Assembly (NCBI RefSeq): GCF_024055595.1
Contig: NZ_JAMXOF010000003.1
Coordinates: 531,055-595,054, forward strand
Length of the DNA: 64,000 nucleotides
DNA from: Mucilaginibacter aurantiaciroseus
Lineage (GTDB): Bacteria; Bacteroidota; Bacteroidia; Sphingobacteriales; Sphingobacteriaceae
Reading direction: 5' to 3'
Numbering within the stretch: position 1 is the stretch's first letter; every line of letters starts with the position of its first letter. The notes under the pieces are model-generated. The model was not told the DNA's origin, did no database searches, and worked only from the letters and a program-made list of their open reading frames with translations. This document shows positions 54,601-62,512 of this stretch, one piece after another. Made by a program: the position numbers and the translations under genes.

Positions 54601-54934
54601 ATCGGGCTATAAAACTTATATCGTAAGCTCGTTATTTGATCAGATTGAATACGAAAAACCCCGCGAACAGTTAGACGCACAGATCAGTTACAAATTTTTA
54701 AAGAACAGATTTGAGATTCGGTTAAACGCGGCAAATCTTTTAAATACAGCATCCACATTTTTTGTAAATACAGCCAGTTATGAGGCAAACCCTGATTACA
54801 TGGGTGGTGGTGATGAAAGCAATGCCAAACGTTTAAAGCCGGGTTTTACTGACAAATATGAGGATGGAGATCAAGTCAGGTACAGTCAAAAATTTGGACG
54901 GACTTACAGTACCAGTATCACTTATAATTTTTAA
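51656..54934 (+). CDS. TonB-dependent outer-membrane receptor with STN signalling domain
   Basis: A 1092-residue outer-membrane transporter/transducer. An N-terminal signal segment ends near LLQPVSAYSA. An STN (secretin/TonB short N-terminal) domain occupies about 60-130 and contacts FecR. A carboxypeptidase-regulatory beta-sandwich (about 138-220) and a TonB plug (about 235-350, with PDRNIGESLKRISGVS) follow, then the barrel ending in TSITYNF. The start is GTG 51656, with ATG 51683 as an alternative. No SusD partner is present; two lipoprotein genes follow instead. The ligand is unknown. Confidence 0.93.
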   Translation: MKIKKRNQSMKIGFYLDILKYFFLERYGAASAVCLLPIILLQPVSAYSAIRQILDKKISLKLTSVSMPVGITALEGKASCVINYDRTIFSPSQRVSLDIKDALLQDALKKLLTNTRVGFRFADVNTIILYKLPDPVKQGKIAGKILDDKGETLPGASIKIVETGAGTQAGTDGSYILSVNPGTYTLEISYMSFQTKRITGVIVLEGKSTPLQIAMKPDSKGLSEVIVTASYRKASVESLLARQKNATEISNGISAEQIAKTPDRNIGESLKRISGVSTIDNKFVIVRGIGERYNSAMLDGVILPSTEAQTRNFSFDLIPSNLVDNVVVSKTVTPDMNASFGGGLIQINTKDIPNENFMSFTAGTSYNDQSTGKDFLSHKRGKYDYLGFDDGRRDYPKDLHHTTRTVEPNSTLTDAEYQKKVDDQSKRFTNDNFTLYKYEAAPSQNYQFTIGRLFPIDTTFKNKLGFTSALSYRNTQSINQFDQQRRGDWNFNSNNYGASYDFNTTLGALVNVGLQLGKNRFSFRNTYTHLYDNTLIRTIGYDSDNGTDDLSKGLPPNRIQEVDDPTFTDLLQNKFSGQHQLGRVKIEWNVARTSIDRKEKDLSVATQGPVQVGNDYQYFYGTSKVGEERINPTSRHNYHNQEKNYSWNIDATVPFSVYGINNSVKTGYFGIHKKSTFDWQIASLASSGQLADSLRYIPIGEMINPANFGANGYNYLITPYFLDAYAGKSITQTGYLMFDSRLLEKLRLVWGIRGEYYKYTEIKNASNVIQQGFELPGDKTWQWLPSANLTYSPIKSINFRAAVSSSVIRPELTDNSQFFKYNPNLGALFGNLGLTSTRINSYDVKTEWFPGAGEIISAGAFYKKFNKPTELTFIRVNGNINYYLQNADQAKVYGLEFELRKNFGFIGNNTFLSNLTAYGNLTLQKSNVIASYRITNPDPKVGGDITVNVKQKRTMYGQSPYLINAGLQYTGNHFGLNVLYNKSGYKTYIVSSLFDQIEYEKPREQLDAQISYKFLKNRFEIRLNAANLLNTASTFFVNTASYEANPDYMGGGDESNAKRLKPGFTDKYEDGDQVRYSQKFGRTYSTSITYNF

Positions 54935-55355
54935 TTGAATACATCAAAGAGTGTAGAATATCATCAAATTGATTACCCATAAAAACAGAAAGGAGACAAT
55001 AATGAGTTTCCAGATCCAAGCTTATAAATAACGAAGGGCTGTATCAGAGCCCTTCGTTTAAACCGATGCTTTGCGGCGAACGGCAGGATCAGGAACACAC
55101 CTGAATATCATAAACATCGCTTCCTTGAGGAAAAGCTTTATTAATCAAGGGTTAATAAAGAATGACAGTTAATTTAACAGAGTTGGCTGTCAAGATAACA
55201 AAAAATGAATAAAAAAAGAATGAATTGCATTTCTGTTCTCGCAAGATATGTATGTGCTGTTAAAGGCATTCACTTTCAACATTATTCATCCAAACAAATT
55301 ATGAAAATAATGGGAAACAATAAAATACGCTGCTTCCCTGAAAAACAAGCCAAAA
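54935..55355. other. Gap after the TonB receptor gene
   Basis: It holds an intrinsic terminator at 55030-55058 and a perfect inverted repeat TTTATTAA-TCAAGGG-TTAATAAA at 55137-55159. A small overlapping frame (55205-55417) is not supported. It may also contain a promoter for the following lipoprotein gene. Confidence 0.5.
55030..55058 (+). terminator. Intrinsic terminator after the TonB receptor gene
   Basis: AACGAAGGGCT and AGCCCTTCGTT form a perfect 11-base stem with a seven-base loop, then TTA. It lies 95 bases past the receptor stop. Confidence 0.85.
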
Positions 55356-56705
55356 ATGAAAAATTATTTAGCAATTATGATGGTTCTGGCTACAGGACTT
55401 TCATTTACTTCATGTAAAAAGGATGCAAATTCAAATAGTGACTTTGCTAACCGCAGCACTTCTGCTGCTGATTACTCACAATCATCATTGCCGGTGGTTG
55501 CAGTTAGTGGTGACATTACCACCAGTACAACCTGGACTGCTGGTAATGTTTACGAACTTAGCGGAATTGTTACGGTAAAAAGCGGTGCAACATTAACCAT
55601 TCAGGCAGGTACTTACATTAAATCAACTGTAAATACAGTGGGCGGTGCGGCAAACGGTGTATTGGTAATCGCAAAAGACGGGGCCATCAATGCAACCGGT
55701 ACTTCAACCAATCCAATTGTTTTCACAAGCCGTAACTTGCTGGATGGTAACGCATCAACTGTTGGTAAGCCGGGTGATTTCGGTGGTGTAATCTTATTAG
55801 GTAACGCAATTATCAATGTTGCTTCACGTGATAAATTAATCGAAGGGTTGCCAGATCAGCCGCAATTTCATTATGGTGGTACAAATGATACTGACAACCG
55901 TGGTACATTTAAATATGTGCGTATAGAGTTTGCAGGATTTCAACTAGCGCCAAATGTAGAAGTAAATGGCTTAACATTAGGCGGTGTAGGATCAGGTACG
56001 ACAATCGATCACGTTCAAACTTCTTACGGTTTGGATGATGGTTTTGAATTTTTCGGTGGAAATGTGAGCCCTAAGTATTTGGTTTCACTTGCATCTGATG
56101 ACGACCAATTTGATTTTGACAATGGCTACACCGGCTCTATTCAGTACGCCATCGCAGTAGCTGACGCCTATTCAACTCACAGTGGTACCGGCTCACCGGT
56201 AACTTCAGATTCGAATGGATTGGAATCTGATAACAATGCACCTGCTGAAGATGCTACTTTTAGCCTGTCACCTAAAACGCACCCTATACTGTCTAATTTC
56301 AGCATAGTAGGCACTTCTGCAGCCACCTTAAGCCCTGTAATTACTGCTCCTGGCTTTAAATATGGTATTCGCGAACGCCGAGGATCAGAGGTTACTTTAA
56401 ATAATTCACTAATCACCGGCTATCCGTCAGGATTAGTTTTTGATGCTGATGCGAGTGCAACACCATCGATAATTAATAACATCAGTGTTCATGGTTTTAC
56501 AGCAGCAACAACTGTAACCACCGGTGCTTACACCGCCGCCGGCACTAATTTAACCTCTACTGCGGCAGCAGCACCTACATGGGGTATGTCACAACCATTT
56601 TATAACTCTGGTACGGTTAATTTCCTTGCTGCCAGCGGTACAAAAGGTGCCATAACTACCGGTTCGGGTAACTGGGTTTCAGGCTGGACCAAATTTACTT
56701 TCTAA
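55356..56705 (+). CDS. Surface lipoprotein with beta-helix-like region
   Basis: A 449-residue lipoprotein: the lipobox ends at Cys20 (SFTSC) and is followed by KKDAN, a surface-export type sequence. The body is rich in Thr, Ser, Gly and Ala, with repeated ISNSF/ITVKSG-like short strands, and reads like a right-handed beta helix (LSGIVTVKSGATLTIQAGTY, NPIVFTSRN, GGVILLGNAI). It is the likely partner of the TonB receptor upstream. No enzymatic motif was recognised. Confidence 0.85.
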   Translation: MKNYLAIMMVLATGLSFTSCKKDANSNSDFANRSTSAADYSQSSLPVVAVSGDITTSTTWTAGNVYELSGIVTVKSGATLTIQAGTYIKSTVNTVGGAANGVLVIAKDGAINATGTSTNPIVFTSRNLLDGNASTVGKPGDFGGVILLGNAIINVASRDKLIEGLPDQPQFHYGGTNDTDNRGTFKYVRIEFAGFQLAPNVEVNGLTLGGVGSGTTIDHVQTSYGLDDGFEFFGGNVSPKYLVSLASDDDQFDFDNGYTGSIQYAIAVADAYSTHSGTGSPVTSDSNGLESDNNAPAEDATFSLSPKTHPILSNFSIVGTSAATLSPVITAPGFKYGIRERRGSEVTLNNSLITGYPSGLVFDADASATPSIINNISVHGFTAATTVTTGAYTAAGTNLTSTAAAAPTWGMSQPFYNSGTVNFLAASGTKGAITTGSGNWVSGWTKFTF

Positions 56706-56729
56706 CCTATACACTATTAACAATTTGAT

Positions 56730-56757
56730 CGGGGCGCGCATTTGCGTCCCGGTTTTT
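56730..56757 (+). terminator. Intrinsic terminator after the beta-helix lipoprotein gene
   Basis: CGGGGCGC pairs with GCGTCCCG (one G-U pair) across a six-base loop, followed by six T. It lies 25 bases beyond the stop and before the second lipoprotein gene, giving partial separation of the two. Confidence 0.85.
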
Positions 56758-56779
56758 TGAAAAATGCACAACCAAATAC

Positions 56780-57565
56780 ATGAAAAAATTAAAATACTTA
56801 TTTCTATTACTGAGCTTGTTTTTATTTGCCTGCAAAAAAGAGCAGGTGTTTACCAATGAACCGAAAAAAAGCGTTGTAAGCCTCAGGATCAAAGGCGCTG
56901 TTATAAGTCAGGATACGCTTGAGTTTGTTTTGAATAATAAAGTATTGGCACGCGGTGGAACAAATTTCGATATAGCAAAGATACTTTTGAGAGCTAACGA
57001 TAAAGTGCAGATTCGTAAAAAGGCAGATGGTAAGGTAATTGGTGCCATTGATATAGCGGAAACCCCATTTAATCAAGAAAGAAAAATATTCTACGACGGT
57101 ACAACTTTATTGGACAACATAGTTATAACTCCGGTTACTAACCCGCAGAACATGGGCGTAAGACTAAGTTTTAACACACCCTTTGCAGATTTTTACGGAG
57201 GCGCTGTCGATATTGAGGTATTTCACAGAATATTAGATTTAAACACATTTGAATTTACCTATATATCTGTAATGAAAATAAATGGTTTGACACAGGCATT
57301 CGGTGATTTCTTTGAGTTTCCTCCCTTGCCCGCCAGTAATGACTTCGTATTACATGGTTACGTATTTAAGGTATATAAAGCGGGAACGAACCAACTACCT
57401 TATACCAAAATGGATAAAGTTCAATTGTCTGATCCGGATAATACTTACGGAGATATCGGCTTTACTGCTGGGGCAAGTCAGCTGCTTATTGTATCACCAT
57501 ATATTTATGATGGGTTTGTTGTCGATGGTTACGCAGCAGACGATGTAGCCGGTCTGTTTAAATAA
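56780..57565 (+). CDS. Small surface lipoprotein of unknown family
   Basis: A 261-residue protein with a lipobox ending at Cys18 (FLFAC) followed by KKEQ. The rest is beta-rich without recognised motifs; it contains the hydrophobic runs VVSLRIKGAVISQ and LLIVSPYIYDGFVVDG. It follows the beta-helix lipoprotein and is the last intact gene of the locus. A ligand-binding or receptor-partner role is possible but not shown. Confidence 0.75.
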   Translation: MKKLKYLFLLLSLFLFACKKEQVFTNEPKKSVVSLRIKGAVISQDTLEFVLNNKVLARGGTNFDIAKILLRANDKVQIRKKADGKVIGAIDIAETPFNQERKIFYDGTTLLDNIVITPVTNPQNMGVRLSFNTPFADFYGGAVDIEVFHRILDLNTFEFTYISVMKINGLTQAFGDFFEFPPLPASNDFVLHGYVFKVYKAGTNQLPYTKMDKVQLSDPDNTYGDIGFTAGASQLLIVSPYIYDGFVVDGYAADDVAGLFK

Positions 57566-57649
57566 AATAGACAAGGAGATTATGTAATACCATATAGCTA
57601 TTAATAGTTTAATTATAACTTTAATTGCGAGAATCAAACGCAATCATAT

Positions 57650-57923
57650 ATGCCTAAAACACCTGAAAAAAAATTCTGGAGCTGGAAACTTAGGTAAAGC
57701 TCTTAAAGAAGCAAAAAGCCCACCTGGAAGAACAAAACAGCCGGGCAGACAAGAAAGCAATTATTTTTGATATGATGATTGATCTTGCTGAAAAGGAGTA
57801 TAAGATCGATATCCGAAAAAACTCCTTACCCGAACAATCGACCAATATCACAAAACGCACAAAGAAAGTATAATTTCTACCTGTAAATTGTTCGGGGTAT
57901 ATAGGCAGGTCTATTTTAGCGGG
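57650..57923 (+). pseudogene. IS3-family element remnant (OrfA end and OrfB start)
   Basis: A damaged OrfA reads EEQNSRADKKAIIFDMMIDL, then AEKEYKIDIRKNSLPEQS. The overlapping frame begins OrfB with ESIISTCKLFGVYRQVYF, the usual IS3 OrfA/OrfB junction. The OrfA 5' part has stop codons and frameshifts. OrfB is cut at about 57920, where an IS4-type gene begins, so the IS4 element appears to have inserted into it. Confidence 0.75.
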
Positions 57924-58833
57924 ATGGATAAGCCTATCAATACTAACCCTAATTTTAAAGGGGCATTTGGCGATAAACGAATACAGAAGCGTGCAGCCGA
58001 TGCTTTAAGGAAGTTAACGACCAGCCGGAACAGCAGATTACAGAGAGCGATGCAGAACAAAAGAGCTTTTACCGGTTATTTAATAATGAAAGCTTTAGCT
58101 AATCGGCTATAAAGAAAAGTATTATTGAACGTTGCCGTATCTTATGTCCCGGAAGACATTTATTATGTATACAGGATACGACTGATTTCAATTTCTCTTC
58201 CAAGCCGGGACGAATAAAGCCGGAAAGCGGTTTAGGCACAACTTCCAGAGATGACATTCTGGGTTTTATGCTAAATAGCTTTTTGGTAGTTGATGCTGAT
58301 AACAGCCATGCCCAGGGTTATTCTTATATCAAAGCATGCGAAAGGCCGTTAGATAGTCCCGGCTCAAAGTTTAGGAAGTATTACAGATGATTTGCTGGTA
58401 TAAGGAAAGATGGCATATCGAACAGATACATCGCTTGTTAAAGGAAAATGGTTTTAGGATCGAAAGGTCGCAACTGGAACAGGGTTGGGCTATTCGTAAA
58501 CTTACCTTGTTGGCGATGATGGCAAGCCTTAGGATATTACAGATGATGCTTGTTTATTTGGATGATAATGAACAATCTATAAATGAAGTATTTGATGAAC
58601 AGGAACAAAGGTGCCTGCAAATGATCGGTAAAAAAATAAAAGGAGGAACTGAAAAGTTAAAGAATCCGACCAAAGCAAATACCTTAAAATGGGCAACATG
58701 GATTAATTGCAAGAATGGGCGGGTGGAAAGGATATGCTTCTCAAAGAAAGCCAGGCCTATTGTACTGCAAAAGGGCTTGACTAAAGTCTATAATCTTTAT
58801 GAAGGATGGCTACTCTACCAAAATTACCACTAA
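57924..58833 (+). pseudogene. IS4-family (Tn5-like) transposase, frameshifted and internally deleted
   Basis: The N-terminus MDKPINTNPNFKGAFGDKRI begins at 57924. After a frameshift it continues as QITESDAEQKSFYRLFNNES, with a stop after FS. A later segment holds the first catalytic-type Asp context LCIQDTTDFNFSS and SFLVVDADNSHAQGYSY. A deletion after about 58380 joins it to the C-terminal YKERWHIEQIHRLLKENGFR block, which is open from 58387 to the stop at 58833. The central catalytic region is lost, so it is inactive. Confidence 0.85.
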
Positions 58834-59217
58834 AGATGTGTCCACACAGTAGAATAAAGCCTTTACATTGTCCCTTTCAGCTTCATACCCATGTTTATAA
58901 CTTGTATTCAAATAGGCGTTTAATCAACGGAATTGCTGATATCAATATGGTTTCTAATAATACGGTAGAATATTAGATTGATAATCATGGCCTGCAATCG
59001 TCTTACGATTCCGATAACAACCAATTCTTCAAAAGCCGTTGATCTTTAAGTTACCAATCCGATACGATAAAATACCCTTTCATTTTGGTAAGGTAATTAC
59101 AACGCTTGTTTATTTAACATAATGGTAAGTCGTTCATTTACAGGTTAAAACGCGTCTTTCTATACTTTGTATTACCTGTGGCATATGTTTGGCACTACAG
59201 ATAATAAATAAAAAAAC
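58834..59217. other. Gap right of the IS4 remnant, containing a candidate sigma-54 promoter
   Basis: No gene is supported. The left part is probably degraded element sequence. The right part holds a sigma-54-like promoter at 59179-59194, annotated separately. Confidence 0.5.
59179..59194 (+). promoter_or_regulatory. Candidate sigma-54 promoter
   Basis: TGGCATATGTTTGGCA has the invariant GG (59180-59181) and GC (59192-59193) ten bases apart, as in the consensus TGGCAC-N5-TTGC. The -12 part reads TGGC rather than TTGC. A start about 12 bases further would be near 59205, 13 bases before the next start codon. A sigma-54 activator is encoded downstream at 62513. Confidence 0.45.
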
Positions 59218-59589
59218 ATGAAAGAGCGACATCTTACCCGGAAGCTTGATTGGACATCGAATCAGATTTCTCTGCAAATACCTGATCTAAGGCTTGAAAA
59301 AATGACAGTCAACCCTTTATTAAGATATTGCAGCCTAACGATCTTTGGTTCTTATCTACTAAAAACAGATAAAAAGTATATAACTATACTGGCTGGATTA
59401 ACCCTTATCGGGCTAATGATACTCTCCCGTAATGTGGTAACCCATCAAGTTTCCGCATTAATGATGCTTTCTGTTACAGGTACTTTACTTATTAACCCTG
59501 TTGATGATCCGGAAATTATTAATCGAGAAACTTGTTTTAAAACAAACGATCAGTTCTATGAACCAGCGTCTCTTAACATCGGCGGATAA
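59218..59589 (+). CDS. Small membrane protein of unknown function
   Basis: A 123-residue protein with a basic N-terminus and two hydrophobic segments (about 57-72 and 78-96: ILAGLTLIGLMIL and VSALMMLSVTGTLLINP). A polar C-terminus of 30 residues follows. No family was recognised. It begins 13 bases after a predicted sigma-54 start site and precedes an SPFH gene in the same direction, with an 82-bp gap. Confidence 0.55.
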   Translation: MKERHLTRKLDWTSNQISLQIPDLRLEKMTVNPLLRYCSLTIFGSYLLKTDKKYITILAGLTLIGLMILSRNVVTHQVSALMMLSVTGTLLINPVDDPEIINRETCFKTNDQFYEPASLNIGG

Positions 59590-59671
59590 CCGTAACAATT
59601 TTATGGCTGTAGCTGCAAGCCAGGTGAATCAACGCCAGCAATAATCGCATTTTATCATAATTAACAAACAT

Positions 59672-60577
59672 ATGTTTATCGCAATTTTAGGAGTAATTAT
59701 AACCGTAGCCGGAATCGTACTTAAACGTTCCCCCGAACCAGCCAGCCGCTTTGGCGGCCTCATCAGGACCATTGGATTTGTAGTAGTTGTGATCGGGTTG
59801 CTGACATCCATGTTCAAAATAATTGAACCAGGTAAGGTAGGCGTGCAGGCACTTTTTGGTAAGGTACAGAACAATGTACTTGAAAGTGGCTTGCATATCA
59901 TCAATCCTGTGGTAGACATTACCACATTTGATATCCAAACCCAAACGTACACGATGAGTGCGGTAAGTAACGAAGGCCAGAAAGAAGGCGACGACGCTAT
60001 CCGGGTTTTATCATCAGACGGACTTGAAGTAACTATCGATCTATCGGTTCTGTATAAGGTGAATCCTGAAAAGGCCCCTTATATCATGCAAAATATAGGG
60101 GAAAACTACATTGATAAAATTGTGCGCCCCATATCAAGAACAGTAATTAGGGACAATGCCGTTAATTATACGGCAGTTGACCTGTATTCCGGAAAGCGCC
60201 AGGAGTTTCAGGACAAGATCAACCGCACGATAACCGTAAGTTTTGACAAACGCGGGCTAGAAATGCAGCAGATATTGGTCCGGAATATCACTTTACCCGC
60301 TTCGGTTAGGGCAAGTATAGAGTCTAAGATCAACGCAGAACAGGACGCGCAAAAGATGCAGTTCGTATTGCAGAAAGAGCGCCAGGAAGCAGAACGAAAA
60401 CGTGTAGAAGCACAAGGTATAGCAGATTATCAAAAAATACTTTCCACTGGTTTGTCCGACAAACAGTTACAATATGAAGCTATAAAGGCACAAAAGGAAA
60501 TAGCTTTATCCCCTAATGCCAAGGTTATTATTATTGGCGGTGGCAAGGGAAATCCGATTATGCTTACGGATAAATAA
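59672..60577 (+). CDS. SPFH/prohibitin-family membrane protein
   Basis: A 301-residue protein with an N-terminal membrane segment (about residues 1-15, with another hydrophobic stretch near 35-50), a band-7/SPFH domain (about 55-235), then a charged coiled coil of Glu, Gln and Lys (about 225-275). It resembles prohibitins and HflK/C-type scaffolds, which organise membrane proteases and microdomains. No protease gene is adjacent. Confidence 0.9.
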   Translation: MFIAILGVIITVAGIVLKRSPEPASRFGGLIRTIGFVVVVIGLLTSMFKIIEPGKVGVQALFGKVQNNVLESGLHIINPVVDITTFDIQTQTYTMSAVSNEGQKEGDDAIRVLSSDGLEVTIDLSVLYKVNPEKAPYIMQNIGENYIDKIVRPISRTVIRDNAVNYTAVDLYSGKRQEFQDKINRTITVSFDKRGLEMQQILVRNITLPASVRASIESKINAEQDAQKMQFVLQKERQEAERKRVEAQGIADYQKILSTGLSDKQLQYEAIKAQKEIALSPNAKVIIIGGGKGNPIMLTDK

Positions 60578-60715
60578 AGGTTTTGGGATCTGCGTTCCAT
60601 AATGATAAAAAATCCTTCCGTTTTGAAAGGGTGCTAAATCACACGAGTAATCACTAAAAAAGTATTACTGTTATTTTAGCTAACAAAGTGGTTGATTCTA
60701 AATGTCTCAGTAGCA

Positions 60716-60733
60716 AAGGCATCCTTTTGGCTG
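60716..60733 (+). promoter_or_regulatory. Candidate sigma-54 promoter before the GNAT gene
   Basis: AGGCATCCTTTTGGCT keeps GG (60718-60719) and GC (60730-60731) exactly ten bases apart. It resembles the site at 59179 in the GGCAT start and TTTTGGC-like end. The -24 T is replaced by A. A start would be expected near 60743, about 42 bases before ATG 60785. Confidence 0.4.
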
Positions 60734-60784
60734 CTGAGTTTATGAACCGGAACTTGGGGTTTCGGTTATCTAAAAACAAAAAAA

Positions 60785-61360
60785 ATGGATGATGGACGAA
60801 TAATCGTAAGGTTAGCACAACCCTCAGATTATATTTATGCAAAACAAATTTCAGAAGAAACGGAACGTTCCGCTATAGCCAGGGGTTCCGGTATTTCAAA
60901 AAGATCGGTTGATTCGATCAAAGCCAAAATATATGATGGTAAAGCGGTTATAGCAGTATCAGACTGCGGAAATTGGGTTGGATTTACCTACCTGGAAGTT
61001 TGGGAAGACGGAAAGTTTATATCCAATAGCGGACTGATCGTTGCACCCGAATACAGGCAAAATGGCGTCGCGCAGGCAATCAAAGAAGAAGTCTTCCGTT
61101 TATCACGTCAAAAATTTCCTAAGGCCCTTATTTTTTCTATAACCTCAGGCCTTGCTATTTTAAAACTAAATACCCGCTTGGGGTTCGAGCCGGTTACCTA
61201 TTCAGAGATCACCCATGAAGAAACCTTTTGGGAAGGCTGTAAAAGCTGCGTCAACCATGACGTATTGAATAGCAGGAAAAAATGCAATTGTCTGTGTACA
61301 GCCATGCTTTTCGACCCGGCAAAAAATCAGTCTGAAAAAGTTAATGTTAATCAAATATAG
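60785..61360 (+). CDS. GNAT acetyltransferase with C-terminal cysteine cluster
   Basis: A 191-residue N-acetyltransferase. The acetyl-CoA loop RQNGVA is at 91-96, after the beta strand LIVAPEY. The C-terminal 40 residues carry C152, C155, C167, C169 and C171 (WEGCKSC and CNCLC), which could bind a metal. This Cys-tailed GNAT type is familiar from Bacteroidota arginine-synthesis operons; here it is next to an M20 deacylase instead, two bases apart. Confidence 0.85.
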   Translation: MDDGRIIVRLAQPSDYIYAKQISEETERSAIARGSGISKRSVDSIKAKIYDGKAVIAVSDCGNWVGFTYLEVWEDGKFISNSGLIVAPEYRQNGVAQAIKEEVFRLSRQKFPKALIFSITSGLAILKLNTRLGFEPVTYSEITHEETFWEGCKSCVNHDVLNSRKKCNCLCTAMLFDPAKNQSEKVNVNQI

Positions 61361-61362
61361 AT

Positions 61363-62499
61363 ATGTACCAAGTAATTGATGAACGCCTTATAGAAGAAGA
61401 TCCTATTGCCGGACTCACAGAGGAAGCAGTCAGCCTACTTAAACAACTTATTGAAATCCCATCGTTTAGCGAAAACGAAGATGGAACGGCTAACCTGATC
61501 ATCACTTTTTTAGCCAACCGGGGCATCGGCTGTAAAAGGCATCATAACAATGTCTGGGCCTACAATAAATTTTATAAAGCCGATAAACCAACAATATTGC
61601 TGAACTCTCATCACGATACCGTTCAGCCAAATGTAGGATACACGCGCGACCCTTTTGACGCGGAGATAATAAATGATAAGTTTTATGGGTTGGGCAGTAA
61701 TGACGCCGGTGGTTCCTTGGTTTCACTGTTAGCTGTTTTTTGCTTCTTTTACAACCGCACAGATCTTGCCTATAACTTATGCTTTTTGGCTAGCGCGGAA
61801 GAAGAAAGTTCCGGTAAAAATGGGATCAGCTCTATCCTGCATGAACTTGGAAAGATAGATTTTGCCATCGTAGGTGAACCAACGAAAATGGATATGGCTA
61901 CTGCAGAAATGGGTTGTATGGTGCTGGATTGCACCGCCTATGGCGTAGCAGGCCATTCCGCAAGAAACGAAGGGGTCAATGCTTTATATAAAGCATTGAG
62001 TGATATTCAATGGTTTTCGACTTACAATTTTCCAAAACAATCCGGATTCATGGGGCCGATTAAAATGACGGTTACAGGGATCAATGCCGGGTTGCAGCAT
62101 AATATCATTCCGAATGAATGCCAATTTATGGTAGATGTGCGGCTGAGTGATTGTTTTACTGTTGAGGAAATACTCGTTATGATCAGCCAACATACAACTT
62201 CTGAGATTAAGGTCAGGCCGGGTATACTGAAGCCAACTTGCATTGATCACATTCACCCGGTTGTTCGGACAGGTTTATCTATCGGAAGGAAAACATTTGT
62301 TTCGCCAACCAGTTCGGACCGGGGCTGGCTCGATGTGCCATCTATAAAGATGGGGCCGGGTGATTCAGCCCGTTCACACATGGCCGATGAGTTCATTTTT
62401 ATAGAGGAAATAAGCGAAGGCATATTAATTTACATCCGCCTGCTTAAATCAATGATGTATTGTTTGATCAATAATCCGGATAATCAAAACAGGACTTAA
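61363..62499 (+). CDS. M20 family metallo-hydrolase, ArgE/DapE-like deacylase
   Basis: Zinc-dependent amidohydrolase, 378 residues. The metal-site motifs are H83-x-D85 (NSHHDTV), D114 (GLGSNDAGGS), and E146-E147 (ASAEEESSG). The family removes acyl groups from amino acids such as N-acetylornithine or N-acetylcitrulline. It starts two bases after the GNAT stop. The gene pair could acylate and deacylate the same kind of compound. Confidence 0.88.
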   Translation: MYQVIDERLIEEDPIAGLTEEAVSLLKQLIEIPSFSENEDGTANLIITFLANRGIGCKRHHNNVWAYNKFYKADKPTILLNSHHDTVQPNVGYTRDPFDAEIINDKFYGLGSNDAGGSLVSLLAVFCFFYNRTDLAYNLCFLASAEEESSGKNGISSILHELGKIDFAIVGEPTKMDMATAEMGCMVLDCTAYGVAGHSARNEGVNALYKALSDIQWFSTYNFPKQSGFMGPIKMTVTGINAGLQHNIIPNECQFMVDVRLSDCFTVEEILVMISQHTTSEIKVRPGILKPTCIDHIHPVVRTGLSIGRKTFVSPTSSDRGWLDVPSIKMGPGDSARSHMADEFIFIEEISEGILIYIRLLKSMMYCLINNPDNQNRT

Positions 62500-62512
62500 A
62501 TATTCAATTTTA

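Noticed and set aside
55205..55417. A 70-codon frame overlapping the start of the beta-helix lipoprotein gene
   Set aside because: It overlaps a clear lipoprotein signal in another frame, has no recognisable family and odd composition. The true gene starts at 55356.
58860..59080. Minus-strand stretch with a partly open frame (FEELVVIGIVRRLQAMIINL)
   Set aside because: It is suggestive of decayed element protein but too short and interrupted to name a family.
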